This document shows, one piece after another, positions 8,472 through 16,638 of a stretch of 64,000 nt of DNA (within the stretch, counting starts at the first letter, position 1; each line of letters begins with the position of its first letter). Where the stretch lies: NCBI RefSeq assembly GCF_014654785.1, contig NZ_BNBD01000001.1:434001-498000 (forward strand), written 5' to 3'. The translations under genes were made by a program, and so were the position numbers. Origin of the DNA: Streptomyces mashuensis. GTDB lineage: Bacteria; Actinomycetota; Actinomycetes; Streptomycetales; Streptomycetaceae. The notes under the pieces were generated by a model. The model had not been told where the DNA came from. It did no database searches and saw nothing but the letters and a program-made list of their open reading frames with translations.

Positions 8472-9800
8472 GTGGAGAACGTCCTGCGCTCGCGCCGGGT
8501 CGTGACGCCCGGCGGCGTCCGCCCCGCCTGCGTCGCCGTCGACGGCGGCCGGATCGCCGCCGTCCTGCCGTACGACACCGCACCGCCCCCGGGCACACCC
8601 GTCACCGATCTCGGCGACGACGTCCTGCTGCCCGGCCTCGTCGACACCCACGTCCACGTCAACGACCCCGGCCGCAGCGCCTGGGAGGGCTTCGGCACCG
8701 CCACGCTGGCCGCGGCCGCCGGGGGCGTCACCACCCTCGTCGACATGCCGCTCAACAGCCTGCCGCCCACCACCACCCCGGCCGCCCTGGACGTCAAACG
8801 GGCCGCCGCCCGCGGCCGGGTGCACGTCGACACCGGCTTCTGGGGCGGCGCCGTCCCCGGCAACGAGGAGGAGCTGCGGCCCCTGCACGACGCCGGCGTC
8901 TTCGGCTTCAAGGCCTTCCTCTCGCCCTCCGGCGTCGACGAGTTCCCGCCGCTCGACCCCGCGGGCCTCGACGCCGTCGCCACCCGGCTCGCCGCGTTCG
9001 ACGGCCTGCTGATCGTCCATGCCGAGGACCCCGGCCGGCTCGCGCGCGCCCCGCAGCCCGCCGGGCCCGGCTACGCCGATTTCCTCGCCTCCCGGCCCCC
9101 CGCCGCCGAAGAAACGGCGATCGGCACGCTCCTGGAGACCGTACGGCGCCGGGGCGTACGGGCCCACGTGCTGCATCTGTCCTCCTCCGGCGCGCTGCCC
9201 GCCCTCGCCGCCGCACGCGCCGAGGGGCTGCCCGTCACCGTCGAGACCTGTCCGCACTTCCTTACCCTCACCGCGGAGGAAGTACCCGACGGCGCCACCG
9301 AGTTCAAGTGCTGCCCGCCCATCCGCGAGGCCGCGAACCGTGACGCCCTGTGGGCCGCCCTGGCCGACGGCACCCTCGACTGCGTCGTCTCCGACCACTC
9401 CCCGTGCACCGCCGACCTCAAGGTGCCCGACTTCGGCACCGCCTGGGGCGGCATCTCCTCCCTCCAGCTCGGCCTGCCGGCCGTCTGGACCGAGGCCCGG
9501 CGCCGCGGCCACACCCTCACCGACCTCGCCCGCTGGATGTCCGCCGGGCCCGCCGCCCTCGCCGGGCTGCGCGCCAAGGGCGCCATCGAGCCCGGCCGCG
9601 ACGCCGACTTCGCCGTCCTCGCCCCCGACGAGACCTTCACCGTCGACCCGGCCGCCCTCCACCACCGCAACCCCGTCACCGCCTACGCCGGCCGCACGCT
9701 CCACGGCGTCGTCCGGTCCACCTGGCTGCGCGGCCGGCGGATCACCGACCACGGCACCCCGCTCACCGGGCCCACCGGCCGACTCCTGGAGCGCACATGA
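8472..9800 (+). CDS. allB: Allantoinase
   Basis: Hydrolyses allantoin to allantoate; 442 residues, cyclic amidohydrolase fold with a binuclear metal centre. Visible ligands are D-T-H-V-H (His60, His62), the carbamylated lysine in F-G-F-K-A (Lys147), His183 in I-V-H-A-E-D, His235 in V-L-H-L-S-S, and Asp308 in V-S-D-H-S-P-C. The P-H-F-L-T and C-C-P-P-I-R stretches are typical of allantoinase rather than dihydropyrimidinase. I chose the GTG with GGGGAGGGGGA directly upstream; the frame is open a further eight codons. It overlaps the allantoicase gene by ATGA, so the two are translationally coupled. Confidence 0.95.
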   Translation: MENVLRSRRVVTPGGVRPACVAVDGGRIAAVLPYDTAPPPGTPVTDLGDDVLLPGLVDTHVHVNDPGRSAWEGFGTATLAAAAGGVTTLVDMPLNSLPPTTTPAALDVKRAAARGRVHVDTGFWGGAVPGNEEELRPLHDAGVFGFKAFLSPSGVDEFPPLDPAGLDAVATRLAAFDGLLIVHAEDPGRLARAPQPAGPGYADFLASRPPAAEETAIGTLLETVRRRGVRAHVLHLSSSGALPALAAARAEGLPVTVETCPHFLTLTAEEVPDGATEFKCCPPIREAANRDALWAALADGTLDCVVSDHSPCTADLKVPDFGTAWGGISSLQLGLPAVWTEARRRGHTLTDLARWMSAGPAALAGLRAKGAIEPGRDADFAVLAPDETFTVDPAALHHRNPVTAYAGRTLHGVVRSTWLRGRRITDHGTPLTGPTGRLLERT

Positions 9801-10975
9801 GCACCAGCGGCATACCCCGTCCCCGCCCCACGGTTCCCCCCTTCCCGCCCCTGCCGTCCTTCACCGGTGGCGCCGGCCCGTACACCGGCGGCGACCCGTA
9901 CGCCGACTACCGCGCCGCCCCGGACCTGCCGTTCGCCCACCTGCCCGACCTCGCCGACCGCCGCGCCGGCGGCACCGTGCTCGCCGCCAACGACGACTTC
10001 TTCGCCGACCGCGAGAACCTCCTCGACCCCCGCCCCGCCCGCTTCGACCCCGACCGCTTCGGCCCCAAGGGCAAGGTCATGGACGGCTGGGAGACACGCC
10101 GCCGCCGCGGCCCCGCCGCCGACAGCCCGCACCCGGCCGACGACGACCACGACTGGGCCCTGGTCCGGCTCGGCGTGCCGGGCGTGATCCGGGGCGTCGT
10201 CGTGGACACCGCCCACTTCCGCGGCAACCACCCCGACTCCATCAGCATCGAGGCCACCTGCACCCCGGGCACGCCCGGCCCCGGCGAACTGCTGTCCGAC
10301 GCGGTGCAGTGGACGCTGCTCGTCCCGCGCAGCCCCGTCGGCGGCCACGCCGCCAACGCCTTCGCCGTCCACGACGACCGCCGCCACACCCATCTGAGGC
10401 TGCGTCAGTACCCCGACGGTGGCATCGCCCGGCTGCGCGTCCACGGCGAACCCCTGCCCGACACCGGCTGGCTCACCGCGCTCGGCACCTTCGACCTCGC
10501 CGCGCTGGAGAACGGCGGCCGCGTCGAGGACGCCTCCGACCTCTTCTTCTCCCCGCCGCTCAACAGCATCCGCCCCGGCCGCTCCCGGCGGATGGACGAG
10601 GGCTGGGAGACCCGGCGCCGCCGCGACAAGGGCCACGACTGGGTGCGCTACCGCCTCACCGGGCAGGCGGTGCTGCGCGCCGTGGAGATCGACACGGGCT
10701 GCTACCGCGGCAACGCCGCGGGCTGGGCGTCCCTCTCCGTCCTCGACGCCACCACCGGCGCCGACCCGGCCGGCCCCGCCGCCGGCTGGACCGAGGCGCT
10801 GCCGCGCACCCCCCTCCAGCCCGACACCGTGCACCGCTTCGTGCTCCCGGCCACGCCCACGGCCACCCACGTGCGCATCGACATCCACCCCGACGGCGGC
10901 ATCGCCCGGCTCCGCGTGCACGGCTCGCTCACGGAGGAGGGCGAGCGGGCGCTCCGGGCGGCTGCGGGGGGCTGA
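9797..10975 (+). CDS. alc: Allantoicase
   Basis: Hydrolyses allantoate to ureidoglycolate and urea. The 392-residue protein shows the internal duplication of the family: two allantoicase repeats, each with an [12 protein letters not shown] motif (around residues 95 and 265) and a second matching F-R-G-N / Y-R-G-N-x-A segment. Each repeat also ends with a [10 protein letters not shown] strand. The start ATG overlaps the allantoinase TGA. A ureidoglycolate lyase or ureidoglycolase is not visible nearby, so the final step to glyoxylate must be encoded elsewhere or occur spontaneously. Confidence 0.95.
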   Translation: MSTSGIPRPRPTVPPFPPLPSFTGGAGPYTGGDPYADYRAAPDLPFAHLPDLADRRAGGTVLAANDDFFADRENLLDPRPARFDPDRFGPKGKVMDGWETRRRRGPAADSPHPADDDHDWALVRLGVPGVIRGVVVDTAHFRGNHPDSISIEATCTPGTPGPGELLSDAVQWTLLVPRSPVGGHAANAFAVHDDRRHTHLRLRQYPDGGIARLRVHGEPLPDTGWLTALGTFDLAALENGGRVEDASDLFFSPPLNSIRPGRSRRMDEGWETRRRRDKGHDWVRYRLTGQAVLRAVEIDTGCYRGNAAGWASLSVLDATTGADPAGPAAGWTEALPRTPLQPDTVHRFVLPATPTATHVRIDIHPDGGIARLRVHGSLTEEGERALRAAAGG

Positions 10976-10981
10976 CCCTGC

Positions 10982-11659
10982 TCAGCGGGGGACGAACTCG
11001 TCGGCCAGCGTGGACCAGAACATCGCCTCGTACGCCTGGACCAGCCGGCCGTGACGGTGCGCCAGGGTTTCCGACAGCCGCCCGTCGAGCAGGCCGGCGC
11101 CGACCGCGGCCAGCGCCCGCTCGGCGGCCTCCGGGTCCGGTTCGGCGAAGAGGTCGAAGAACCCGCACGCGGCGTCGTCGAAGCCGTAGTGCTCGCGCAG
11201 GGCGAGGGCCACGGTCGCGCACGAGGCGCTCCAGGCCGCGAAGTTGGCCGTCAGCGCCACGGCCGCGTCCACCGGCTCGGCGCCCAGCGCGAGCCAGGAC
11301 ACGTACGCCGGGTACGCCTGGCAGCCGGGGCGCGGCTCGTGGGCCCGTACGGCCTCCTCGCCGAGCCCGCAGGCCGCCGTGAGCGGACCGAGCCGCTCCA
11401 GGGCGACGGCCTCGCCCCGGGCGAGGTGGTCGTAGAAGGCGGTGACCGGCGGCTGCTGCAGGGCCGTGGCGCGGAGCGCCAAGTGGGTGAAGGAGCGCCG
11501 GTCGGCGGGGATGACCTGCCCCTGCTCCAGCGCGAGGGCCGCCACCGCGGCGAGCGGCGCGCGGCCCGCGGCGATCTCCGCCACCAGGCGGTTCTCCCCG
11601 GCGGCGGGGGCGAGCAGGCGCAGGGCGCCGTCGAGGACGTCCCGGGCGGTACGGGCCAT
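10982..11659 (-). CDS. TenA/PqqC-like heme-oxygenase-fold protein
   Basis: About 225 residues, all-helical, resembling actinobacterial TenA-family proteins (a family often mislabelled as transcriptional regulators). Visible features are the D-R-R-S-F-T-H-L-A helix and an A-Y-P-A-Y-V-S-W-L-A segment. A cysteine lies in W-S-A-S-C-A-T, roughly where thiaminase II enzymes carry a functional cysteine, and the C-terminus has F-W-S-T-L-A-D. Classic TenA hydrolyses pyrimidine precursors of thiamine, but no thiamine gene lies near, so the function is open. The gene converges with allantoicase with six bases between the stop codons. The ATG at 11659 was preferred; a GTG two codons upstream is possible and neither has a strong ribosome site. 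Confidence 0.6.
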   Translation of the reverse strand: MARTARDVLDGALRLLAPAAGENRLVAEIAAGRAPLAAVAALALEQGQVIPADRRSFTHLALRATALQQPPVTAFYDHLARGEAVALERLGPLTAACGLGEEAVRAHEPRPGCQAYPAYVSWLALGAEPVDAAVALTANFAAWSASCATVALALREHYGFDDAACGFFDLFAEPDPEAAERALAAVGAGLLDGRLSETLAHRHGRLVQAYEAMFWSTLADEFVPR

Positions 11660-11713
11660 GGGCACCAGGGTAGGGCGGTCCGGGCCTCAAGGGCGTGGGG
11701 CTGCCCGAAGCCG

Positions 11714-11899
11714 TTACTTCGCGCCGCCGAGGTAGAAGAGGAGGAAGAAGAAGGCCGAGATGAAGTGGACCGCGACGAGATAGATGAAGACGCGGATCTT
11801 CATGGGCACGGGCGCCCGGTCCTCCTCGTCGAAGCCGGGCCGGCGGGCGGCGCGGGCCGTGGTGCCGGCGGTGCTGCGGTCCTGGGCGTGCTCGGTCAT
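11714..11899 (-). CDS. Small single-pass membrane protein (DUF6126-like)
   Basis: A 61-residue protein. The first ~33 residues are charged and hydrophilic, followed by one hydrophobic helix (K-I-R-V-F-I-Y-L-V-A-V-H-F-I-S-A-F-F-F) near the C-terminus, so it is probably membrane-anchored with its N-terminus in the cytoplasm. From memory, DUF6126 proteins of this layout commonly sit next to XRE-cupin regulators in Streptomyces. Here it begins 16 bases downstream of such a regulator on the same strand. Co-expression and a regulatory or accessory role are inferred; no function is known. Confidence 0.7.
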   Translation of the reverse strand: MTEHAQDRSTAGTTARAARRPGFDEEDRAPVPMKIRVFIYLVAVHFISAFFFLLFYLGGAK

Positions 11900-11915
11900 G
11901 GGACGGCCCTTTCTG

Positions 11916-12548
11916 TCAGTGAACGCCGGTGGTGCCGTCGCCCAGGCAGAGCGCGGCGGCGCCGCTCTGCATGAGCGTGTGCAGGAACAGCAGGTCCGCG
12001 CCGCCGGACGACGCGGCGGCGATGCGGTGCGGGGTGAGGGAGTCGAAGTGCGCCGCGTCGCCCGGTCCGAGCAGGTGCACGGCCTCGCCCAGGGCCAGCC
12101 GCAGCCGGCCCCGGAGGACGTACAGCCACTCCTCGCCGGGGTGCACCCGGACCAGGCCCTCCTGGCTGCGGGGGCCGGCCGGCACGTGCAGCCGCAGCGC
12201 CTGCATGGCCCGCCCGGAACCGCCGGCGCGCCAGTACGTCCAGCCGCCCGCCTCCTGCGGTTCCATGCGGTCGGCCCGTACGATCGGGTCGAGAGCCTCG
12301 GGCACCTCGCCCAGCAGGTCGGAGACGGTGGTGCCGTACGCCCGCGCGAGCGTGAGCAGCATCGGCAGGGACGGCGTGCGCCGCCCGGTCTCCAGCCGGG
12401 AGAGGTGGGCCGGCGACAGTCCCGCGCGGGACGCGGCGGCCTCCAGCGTCAGGCCGCTGTGGCGGCGGTGCTCGCGCAGCTTGGGGGAGACGTGCGGGAG
12501 TTCGACGCCTTCGCCGCCTTCGGAGCTTTCGGGTGCGGACGCGCTCAT
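11916..12548 (-). CDS. XRE-family regulator with C-terminal cupin domain
   Basis: A 210-residue DNA-binding protein. Residues ~22-75 form an XRE helix-turn-helix (L-R-E-H-R-R ... L-E-A-A-A-S-R-A-G-L-S-P-A-H-L-S-R-L-E). Residues ~120-205 form a small cupin with G-E-E-W-L-Y-V-L-R-G and a G-P-G-D-A-A-H-F-D-S turn, probably the sensor of a small ligand. The ATG was chosen because the frame upstream runs into the AT-richer inverted-repeat region. It is followed by the DUF6126-like membrane protein, and a triple half-site operator candidate lies 24-58 bases upstream of its start, suggesting autoregulation. Confidence 0.88.
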   Translation of the reverse strand: MSASAPESSEGGEGVELPHVSPKLREHRRHSGLTLEAAASRAGLSPAHLSRLETGRRTPSLPMLLTLARAYGTTVSDLLGEVPEALDPIVRADRMEPQEAGGWTYWRAGGSGRAMQALRLHVPAGPRSQEGLVRVHPGEEWLYVLRGRLRLALGEAVHLLGPGDAAHFDSLTPHRIAAASSGGADLLFLHTLMQSGAAALCLGDGTTGVH

Positions 12549-12571
12549 GTCTCCGGTATAGGGCCGCCCAT

Positions 12572-12606
12572 GCCTCTGGGGCAAAACTTTTGCCCCAGAG
12601 GCAAAA
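12572..12606. promoter_or_regulatory. Triple half-site operator upstream of the XRE-cupin gene
   Basis: A perfect 15-bp inverted repeat with a one-base centre spans 12572-12602 (arms GCCTCTGGGGCAAAA and its complement). Overlapping it are three GGCAAAA half-sites: forward at 12580-12586, reverse at 12588-12594, forward at 12600-12606. The region is markedly more A/T-rich than its surroundings. It lies between the XRE-cupin gene and the divergent RNase gene and is the best candidate for that regulator's binding site. Confidence 0.6.
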
Positions 12607-12716
12607 GCCGTCCGCACGTGGGGCCGGAACCGGAGGCAAAGGTACCGGTGAACGTCAGAAAAACATCAAGAAATTGGCATTGACATGACACGACGTGTTC
12701 ACGCCATGCTGGCGTC

Positions 12717-13151
12717 ATGACAACCCCCCACCGTCTCCGGTTCTCCCGTCGCGCCGTCCGCCTCGGCGCCCTCGCCGCCCTGGGCGGCACCCTGCTCCTC
12801 GGCACGCCCGCCGTCGCCTCGACGCCCGTCGCGGCGCACTCCGTCACGTCCGTCACCCTGAAGTCCACGGGCGACATCTGTTACTCGGAGCTGCCGTCGC
12901 AGGCCCACGACACCATTCGCCTGATCGACAACGGCGGCCCCTTCCCGTACCCGAAGGACGGCACCGTCTTCACCAACCGCGAGGGCGTGCTGCCGCGTCA
13001 GTCCAGCGGCTACTACCACGAGTACACGGTGATCACCCCGGGCTCCCCGGACCGTGGTGCCCGACGCATCGTCACCGGCCGCCAGGCGCACGAGGACTAC
13101 TACACGGACGACCACTACGCGTCGTTCGACAAGGTCGACTTCTCCTGCTGA
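12717..13151 (+). CDS. Secreted guanyl-specific ribonuclease (RNase Sa/T1 type)
   Basis: A 144-residue exported microbial RNase of the N1/T1 family, cleaving RNA after guanosine. Residues 1-~40 form a signal peptide (R-R-A-V-R, then a hydrophobic stretch ending in an A-V-A-S-type site). The mature part aligns with RNase Sa. Catalytic residues by spacing are Glu102 (Y-Y-H-E-Y), Arg113, Arg117 and His133 (D-D-H-Y), matching Sa Glu54, Arg65, Arg69 and His85. Cys55 and the last residue Cys144 are 89 apart, as in the Sa disulfide. No barstar-like inhibitor gene is adjacent. A strong hairpin terminator follows. Confidence 0.95.
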   Translation: MTTPHRLRFSRRAVRLGALAALGGTLLLGTPAVASTPVAAHSVTSVTLKSTGDICYSELPSQAHDTIRLIDNGGPFPYPKDGTVFTNREGVLPRQSSGYYHEYTVITPGSPDRGARRIVTGRQAHEDYYTDDHYASFDKVDFSC

Positions 13152-13172
13152 GCCGGCTCCGGCTCTTCCTGG

Positions 13173-13204
13173 CCGCCGCCCCTCCGGGGGCGGCGGTCTC
13201 CTTT
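13173..13204 (+). terminator. Intrinsic terminator after the RNase gene
   Basis: CCGCCGCCCC (13173-13182) pairs with GGGGCGGCGG (13187-13196) across a four-base loop, followed by TCTCCTTTT. It is one of the few hairpins in the window with a T-run. Confidence 0.8.
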
Positions 13205-13215
13205 TGTTGATCGTT

Positions 13216-13235
13216 TGTACCTACTGGTATGTACA
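13216..13235. promoter_or_regulatory. Near-perfect palindrome upstream of a TetR gene
   Basis: TGTACCTAC-TG-GTATGTACA is a 9+9 inverted repeat with one mismatch, ending 9 bases before the TetR GTG. It overlaps the likely core promoter (TTGATC at 13207-13212), so binding would repress its own gene and the co-directional DUF4865 gene. It resembles the GTACnTACC-type operators of LmrA/YxaF-like TetR regulators as I recall them. Confidence 0.6.
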
Positions 13236-13244
13236 CTGAGGTTC

Positions 13245-13805
13245 GTGAGCACTCAGGACCGCCTCATCGAGAGCACCCGCGCCCTCCTCTGGGAGCGCGG
13301 ATACGTCGGTACGAGCCCCAAGGCCATCCAGCAGCACGCCGGAGCGGGCCAGGGCAGCATGTACCACCACTTCAGCGGCAAGCCCGAGCTGGCCCTGGCC
13401 GCGATCCGGCGCACGGCGGACGAACTGCGGGCGCTGGCCGAGCAGCAGTTCTCCGGGCCGGGCACGGCCCTCGAACGGGTCGCCGCGTACCTGCGCCGCG
13501 AACGGGACGTGCTGCGCGGCTGCCCCGTCGGCCGCCTCACCCAGGACCCGGACGTCATGGCCGACCCCGAGCTGCGCCGGCCGGTGGACGAGACCTTCGC
13601 CTGGCTGCGCGAGCGGCTCGCCCAGGTGCTGGCCGAGGGAGTGGAGCGCGGCGAACTCACGGGCCTGGACCCGGTCGCCACCGCCTCCACCGTGATGGCG
13701 GTGCTCCAGGGCGGCTACGTCCTGGCCCGCGCCGCCGGCTCCACCGCCCCCTTCGAGCAGGCCGTCGACGGCGTCCTCGCCCTGCTCGCCACCCACGCCG
13801 CCTGA
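13245..13805 (+). CDS. TetR-family repressor (LmrA/YxaF-like)
   Basis: A 186-residue TetR regulator. The N-terminal HTH spans about residues 5-50 (L-I-E-S-T-R-A-L-L-W-E-R-G-Y, with a recognition helix at G-Q-G-S-M-Y-H-H-F-S-G-K). The C-terminal helical domain has the G-C-P-V-G-R-L segment seen in LmrA/YxaF-type members. The chosen GTG gives the common start V-S-T-Q-D-R; the frame continues ten codons upstream but that would bury the palindrome at 13216-13235 in coding sequence. A DUF4865 gene follows 32 bases later and is the probable target. Confidence 0.88.
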   Translation: MSTQDRLIESTRALLWERGYVGTSPKAIQQHAGAGQGSMYHHFSGKPELALAAIRRTADELRALAEQQFSGPGTALERVAAYLRRERDVLRGCPVGRLTQDPDVMADPELRRPVDETFAWLRERLAQVLAEGVERGELTGLDPVATASTVMAVLQGGYVLARAAGSTAPFEQAVDGVLALLATHAA

Positions 13806-13837
13806 CCGGCCCACCCGCCCGTACTGGAGGAGATCTC

Positions 13838-14443
13838 GTGCACGCCATGCAGTACCCCCTCACCCTGCCCGCCGACTACGACATGGGGATCATCCGCGAG
13901 CGCGTGGCCACCCGCGGCCACGTGCTCGACGACCGCGCCGGGCTGGGCCTCAAGGCGTACCTCGTCCGCGAGCGCGGCGACGCCGGCGGTTCGCCGGTCA
14001 ACCAGTACGCGCCCTTCTACCTGTGGCACGACCAGGGGGCGATGGCGCACTTCCTCGCCGGGGGCGGCGGCTTCCAGGGCATCGTCGCCGACTTCGGCCG
14101 GCCGGTCGTCCAGCACTGGACGGGTCTGGCGTGTGCGGCGGGCCCGGCCCGCACCGCCGCGCCGCGGGCGGCGACCCGGCTGCTGACCCCGATGCCGGCC
14201 GGTGGCGACCCGGCCGGCCAGGTGGAGGAGGCCCTGGCGGAGGCCGGGGCGCTGGCCCGTACCGAGGGGGTGCACACCGTGGCCCTGGCCTTCGACCCCC
14301 GGTACTGGGAGCTGATGCGCTTCGTGCTGTGGGAGGCCGCGCCCGCCGAGTGGGAGAAGGAGGCGGCGGGGGAGGAGCGGTACGAGGTGCTGCACCTGTC
14401 GGCACCGGGGCTGGAGGAGCTGCCGCGGGGCCGGGCCTGGTAG
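13838..14443 (+). CDS. DUF4865 family protein
   Basis: 201 residues starting V-H-A-M-Q-Y-P-L, with GGAGGAG about 6 bases before the GTG. The pattern (M-Q-Y ... D-Y-D-M-x-I-I-R-E-R-V, then F-Y-L-W-H and W-T-G-L) matches DUF4865 proteins as I remember them. These look like dimeric alpha-beta barrel or ABM-like small enzymes and often follow a TetR repressor. It has no signal peptide or membrane segment. Pairing with the upstream TetR suggests an inducible detoxification or quinone/monooxygenase-type role, but no catalytic function can be assigned. An internal ATG three codons in is a possible alternative start. Confidence 0.75.
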   Translation: MHAMQYPLTLPADYDMGIIRERVATRGHVLDDRAGLGLKAYLVRERGDAGGSPVNQYAPFYLWHDQGAMAHFLAGGGGFQGIVADFGRPVVQHWTGLACAAGPARTAAPRAATRLLTPMPAGGDPAGQVEEALAEAGALARTEGVHTVALAFDPRYWELMRFVLWEAAPAEWEKEAAGEERYEVLHLSAPGLEELPRGRAW

Positions 14444-14534
14444 GCCACCGGCAGGGCGGTCACCCAACGTAAAGCTGGGGCAAAAGCCCTTGTTAGGGTG
14501 ATCGTCCTCAGAGCCCAAGATCAAAGGACATCGC

Positions 14535-15725
14535 ATGACCCTGCCCGAGCAGAGCCCCGGGCCCGAGTCCGTCCCGTCCCCGGAGCCGGAGCCGTCCGGT
14601 GAGGCGGAGCAGCAGGCAGGGGAGAAGCTGTCCCTGACCAAGGAGGGTGCCGAAGGCGCGGAGGCCGTCGAGGCGCCTGCCGCCGGGACCCCGGTCGCCG
14701 GCGCCGGAGAGGCCCCGGCCGCCGGGGAGACGCCCACCGCCGAGACCCCGGCCGCCCCGGCTCCCACCGCCGTAGCGGCCCCTCCCGCCCCTCCCGTCGT
14801 GCCCGACCCTCCGCTCGCTCCGGGCGCTCCGGGTGCCCCCGGTGGCGCCCCCGCCACGGGTGCGTGGCCCGGCGCCTGGCCGCCGCCCGCGCCCCCGTAC
14901 GGGCACCCGCACCCGTACGCGGTCCCGGCTCCGGCGAAGACGAGCGGGATGGCGGTGGCCGCGCTGGTCACCGGCGTCTGCGGGCTCCTGACCTCGCTGA
15001 CGCCGCTCCTGGGCTTCGTGAACATCTGGTGGCTGATCTTCGCCATTCCGGGCCTCACGGCGGCCGGTGTGCTCGCCACGCTCGCGCTCAGCCTCGGCCT
15101 GATCGCCTGGGGGCACGCCCGCCGGGGCCGGGCGGGCAACGGGAGGATGGCCCTGACCGGCAGCGTGCTCGGTGGTCTCGCCGCCGTGTCGGTCGTGACG
15201 TTCGTCGTGATCGGCCTGGTGAACAGCTACGACTACGACAAGGACGTCAAGGACGACGACGACCGCTCCTGGTCGGCCCCCGCCCGGCCGGAGGCGTCCC
15301 CCTCCCCGGCCAAGCCGGAGAAGAAGACGCTGAAGTTCGGCGAGACCCACCGCTACGCCGACGGCGTCACGATCAGCGTGTCCCAGCCGGAGCGGTACGA
15401 GACGCACGGCCAGTTCACGTACGGGCACAAGGAGGGCAACATCGCCCTGCGCGTGGAGGTGACGGTCGTCAACGGCAGCGACAAGCAGATCAGCCTGCTC
15501 TCGCACATGCCGGACGTGAAGGACGCCAAGGGCGCCGACGTCGAGACGATCATCGACGGCTACGGCGCGACCAAGCCCTTCACCGGCACGCTGCTGCCCG
15601 GCAAGCAGGCGTCGACCCACTACACGTACTCGGTCTCGCCCGACGGGGCCAAGGAGCTCCAGGTGGAGGCGTCCGCGGAGAGCGGCCGGGAGGACGGCCT
15701 CTGGGTGGGGGTCCCGGCCTCGTAG
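14535..15725 (+). CDS. Pro/Ala-rich membrane protein with DUF4190 and DUF4352-like domains
   Basis: 396 residues. Residues 1-~135 are a disordered Pro/Ala/Glu-rich cytoplasmic tail. Residues ~137-230 contain the DUF4190 pattern (T-S-G-M-A-V-A-A-L-V-T-G) with three hydrophobic stretches. Residues ~260-396 form an extracellular beta domain like DUF4352/telomeric-repeat-factor-like folds (V-R-V-E-V-T-V-V-N-G-S, and a L-L-P-G-K-Q-A-S strand). Family members are envelope proteins of unknown role. The ATG start lies 20 bases after a possible TAGGGT -10 box (14494-14499). It has no operon partner, being followed by the GntR gene after 80 bases with its own promoter. Confidence 0.75.
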   Translation: MTLPEQSPGPESVPSPEPEPSGEAEQQAGEKLSLTKEGAEGAEAVEAPAAGTPVAGAGEAPAAGETPTAETPAAPAPTAVAAPPAPPVVPDPPLAPGAPGAPGGAPATGAWPGAWPPPAPPYGHPHPYAVPAPAKTSGMAVAALVTGVCGLLTSLTPLLGFVNIWWLIFAIPGLTAAGVLATLALSLGLIAWGHARRGRAGNGRMALTGSVLGGLAAVSVVTFVVIGLVNSYDYDKDVKDDDDRSWSAPARPEASPSPAKPEKKTLKFGETHRYADGVTISVSQPERYETHGQFTYGHKEGNIALRVEVTVVNGSDKQISLLSHMPDVKDAKGADVETIIDGYGATKPFTGTLLPGKQASTHYTYSVSPDGAKELQVEASAESGREDGLWVGVPAS

Positions 15726-15740
15726 GCCCCGGAGGGAAAC

Positions 15741-15755
15741 GGGTATGTCCGGACA
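15741..15755. promoter_or_regulatory. GntR operator candidate, copy 1
   Basis: Read on the minus strand this is TGTCCGGACATACCC, matching 12 of 15 bases of the site before the sugar-transport operon (16594-16608, TGTATGGACATAGCC). It contains the 10-bp palindrome TGTCCGGACA and lies 51 bases upstream of the gntR start, so autoregulation is likely. Confidence 0.5.
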
Positions 15756-15805
15756 ACAGGACCTCCGGACTACCCGTCAACCGGTCCCGCGGCTACTCTC
15801 CCCCC

Positions 15806-16555
15806 GTGGCGAAGCAGCAACCCCTTCAGTTCACCCTCGACCGGGGCAGTCCCGTGCCCCTCTACTTCCAGCTGTCGCAGCAGCTGGAGGCCGCGATCGA
15901 GCGCGGCGAGCTGGCCCCCGGCAGTCTGCTCGGCAACGAGATCGAGCTGGCCGGGCGGCTGGGCCTGTCCCGGCCCACGGTCCGGCAGGCGATCCAGTCG
16001 CTGGTCGACAAGGGTCTGCTGGTCCGCCGGCGGGGGGTGGGCACCCAGGTCGTGCACAGCCAGGTCCGCCGCCCCCTGGAGCTGAGCAGTCTGTACGACG
16101 ACCTGGAGGCCGCCGGCCAGAAGCCGGCCACGCGGGTGCTGCGGCGGGCCGTGGAGCCCGCGAGCGCGACGGTGGCCGCGGCGCTGGGTGTTGCCGAGGG
16201 GGCCGACGTGGTGCACGTCGAGCGGCTGCGGCTCGCGCACGGCGAGCCCGTGGCCCGGCTCTCCAATCACCTGCCCGTCGGCCTGCTGGACCTGGAGGGC
16301 GGCGCGCTGGAGCGGGCCGGGCTCTACCGGCTGATGCGGACGGCCGGCATCACCCTGCACAGCGCCCGGCAGACCATCGGTGCCCGCGCGGCCACGCCCG
16401 CCGAGGCGGAGCTGCTGGCCGAGCCGGCGGGCGCGCCGCTGCTCACGATGGAGCGGACGACGTACGACGACACGGGCCGCGCCGTGGAGTTCGGCTCGCA
16501 TCTGTACCGGGCGTCGCGCTACTCGTTCGACTTCCAGCTGCTCGCCCGGTCATGA
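15806..16555 (+). CDS. GntR-family regulator with UTRA domain (sugar operon)
   Basis: 249 residues. The winged helix at ~15-85 includes P-L-Y-F-Q-L-S-Q-Q-L and the recognition segment L-S-R-P-T-V-R-Q-A-I. The UTRA ligand domain covers ~95-245. The GTG start lies seven bases after a TACTCT -10-like box (15794-15799) with no Shine-Dalgarno, so the message is probably leaderless. It sits directly upstream of and codirectional with a sugar ABC operon that has its own promoter, and both promoters share the 15-base motif listed. It is the likely repressor of the transporter and kinase genes; the effector is probably the transported sugar or its phosphate. Confidence 0.88.
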   Translation: MAKQQPLQFTLDRGSPVPLYFQLSQQLEAAIERGELAPGSLLGNEIELAGRLGLSRPTVRQAIQSLVDKGLLVRRRGVGTQVVHSQVRRPLELSSLYDDLEAAGQKPATRVLRRAVEPASATVAAALGVAEGADVVHVERLRLAHGEPVARLSNHLPVGLLDLEGGALERAGLYRLMRTAGITLHSARQTIGARAATPAEAELLAEPAGAPLLTMERTTYDDTGRAVEFGSHLYRASRYSFDFQLLARS

Positions 16556-16593
16556 CCGGCCATGACGGTGGGCAACCTGTCATGCCGTAAGAA

Positions 16594-16638
16594 TGTATGG
16601 ACATAGCCTTGACGCGGTGTGGCGTGCGCCACTAGAAC
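16594..16638 (+). promoter_or_regulatory. Sugar ABC operon promoter with GntR operator copy 2
   Basis: TGTATGGACATAGCC (16594-16608, core TATGGACATA is palindromic) abuts TTGACG (16609-16614). TAGAAC (16633-16638) follows after an 18-base spacer. A protein on the first element would cover the -35 box. The site matches the one before the gntR gene. Confidence 0.55.

Noticed and set aside
10982..11659. Thiamine salvage function for the TenA-like protein
   Set aside because: The fold is plausible but no thiamine gene or TPP riboswitch is near, and the catalytic residues could not be aligned with confidence.
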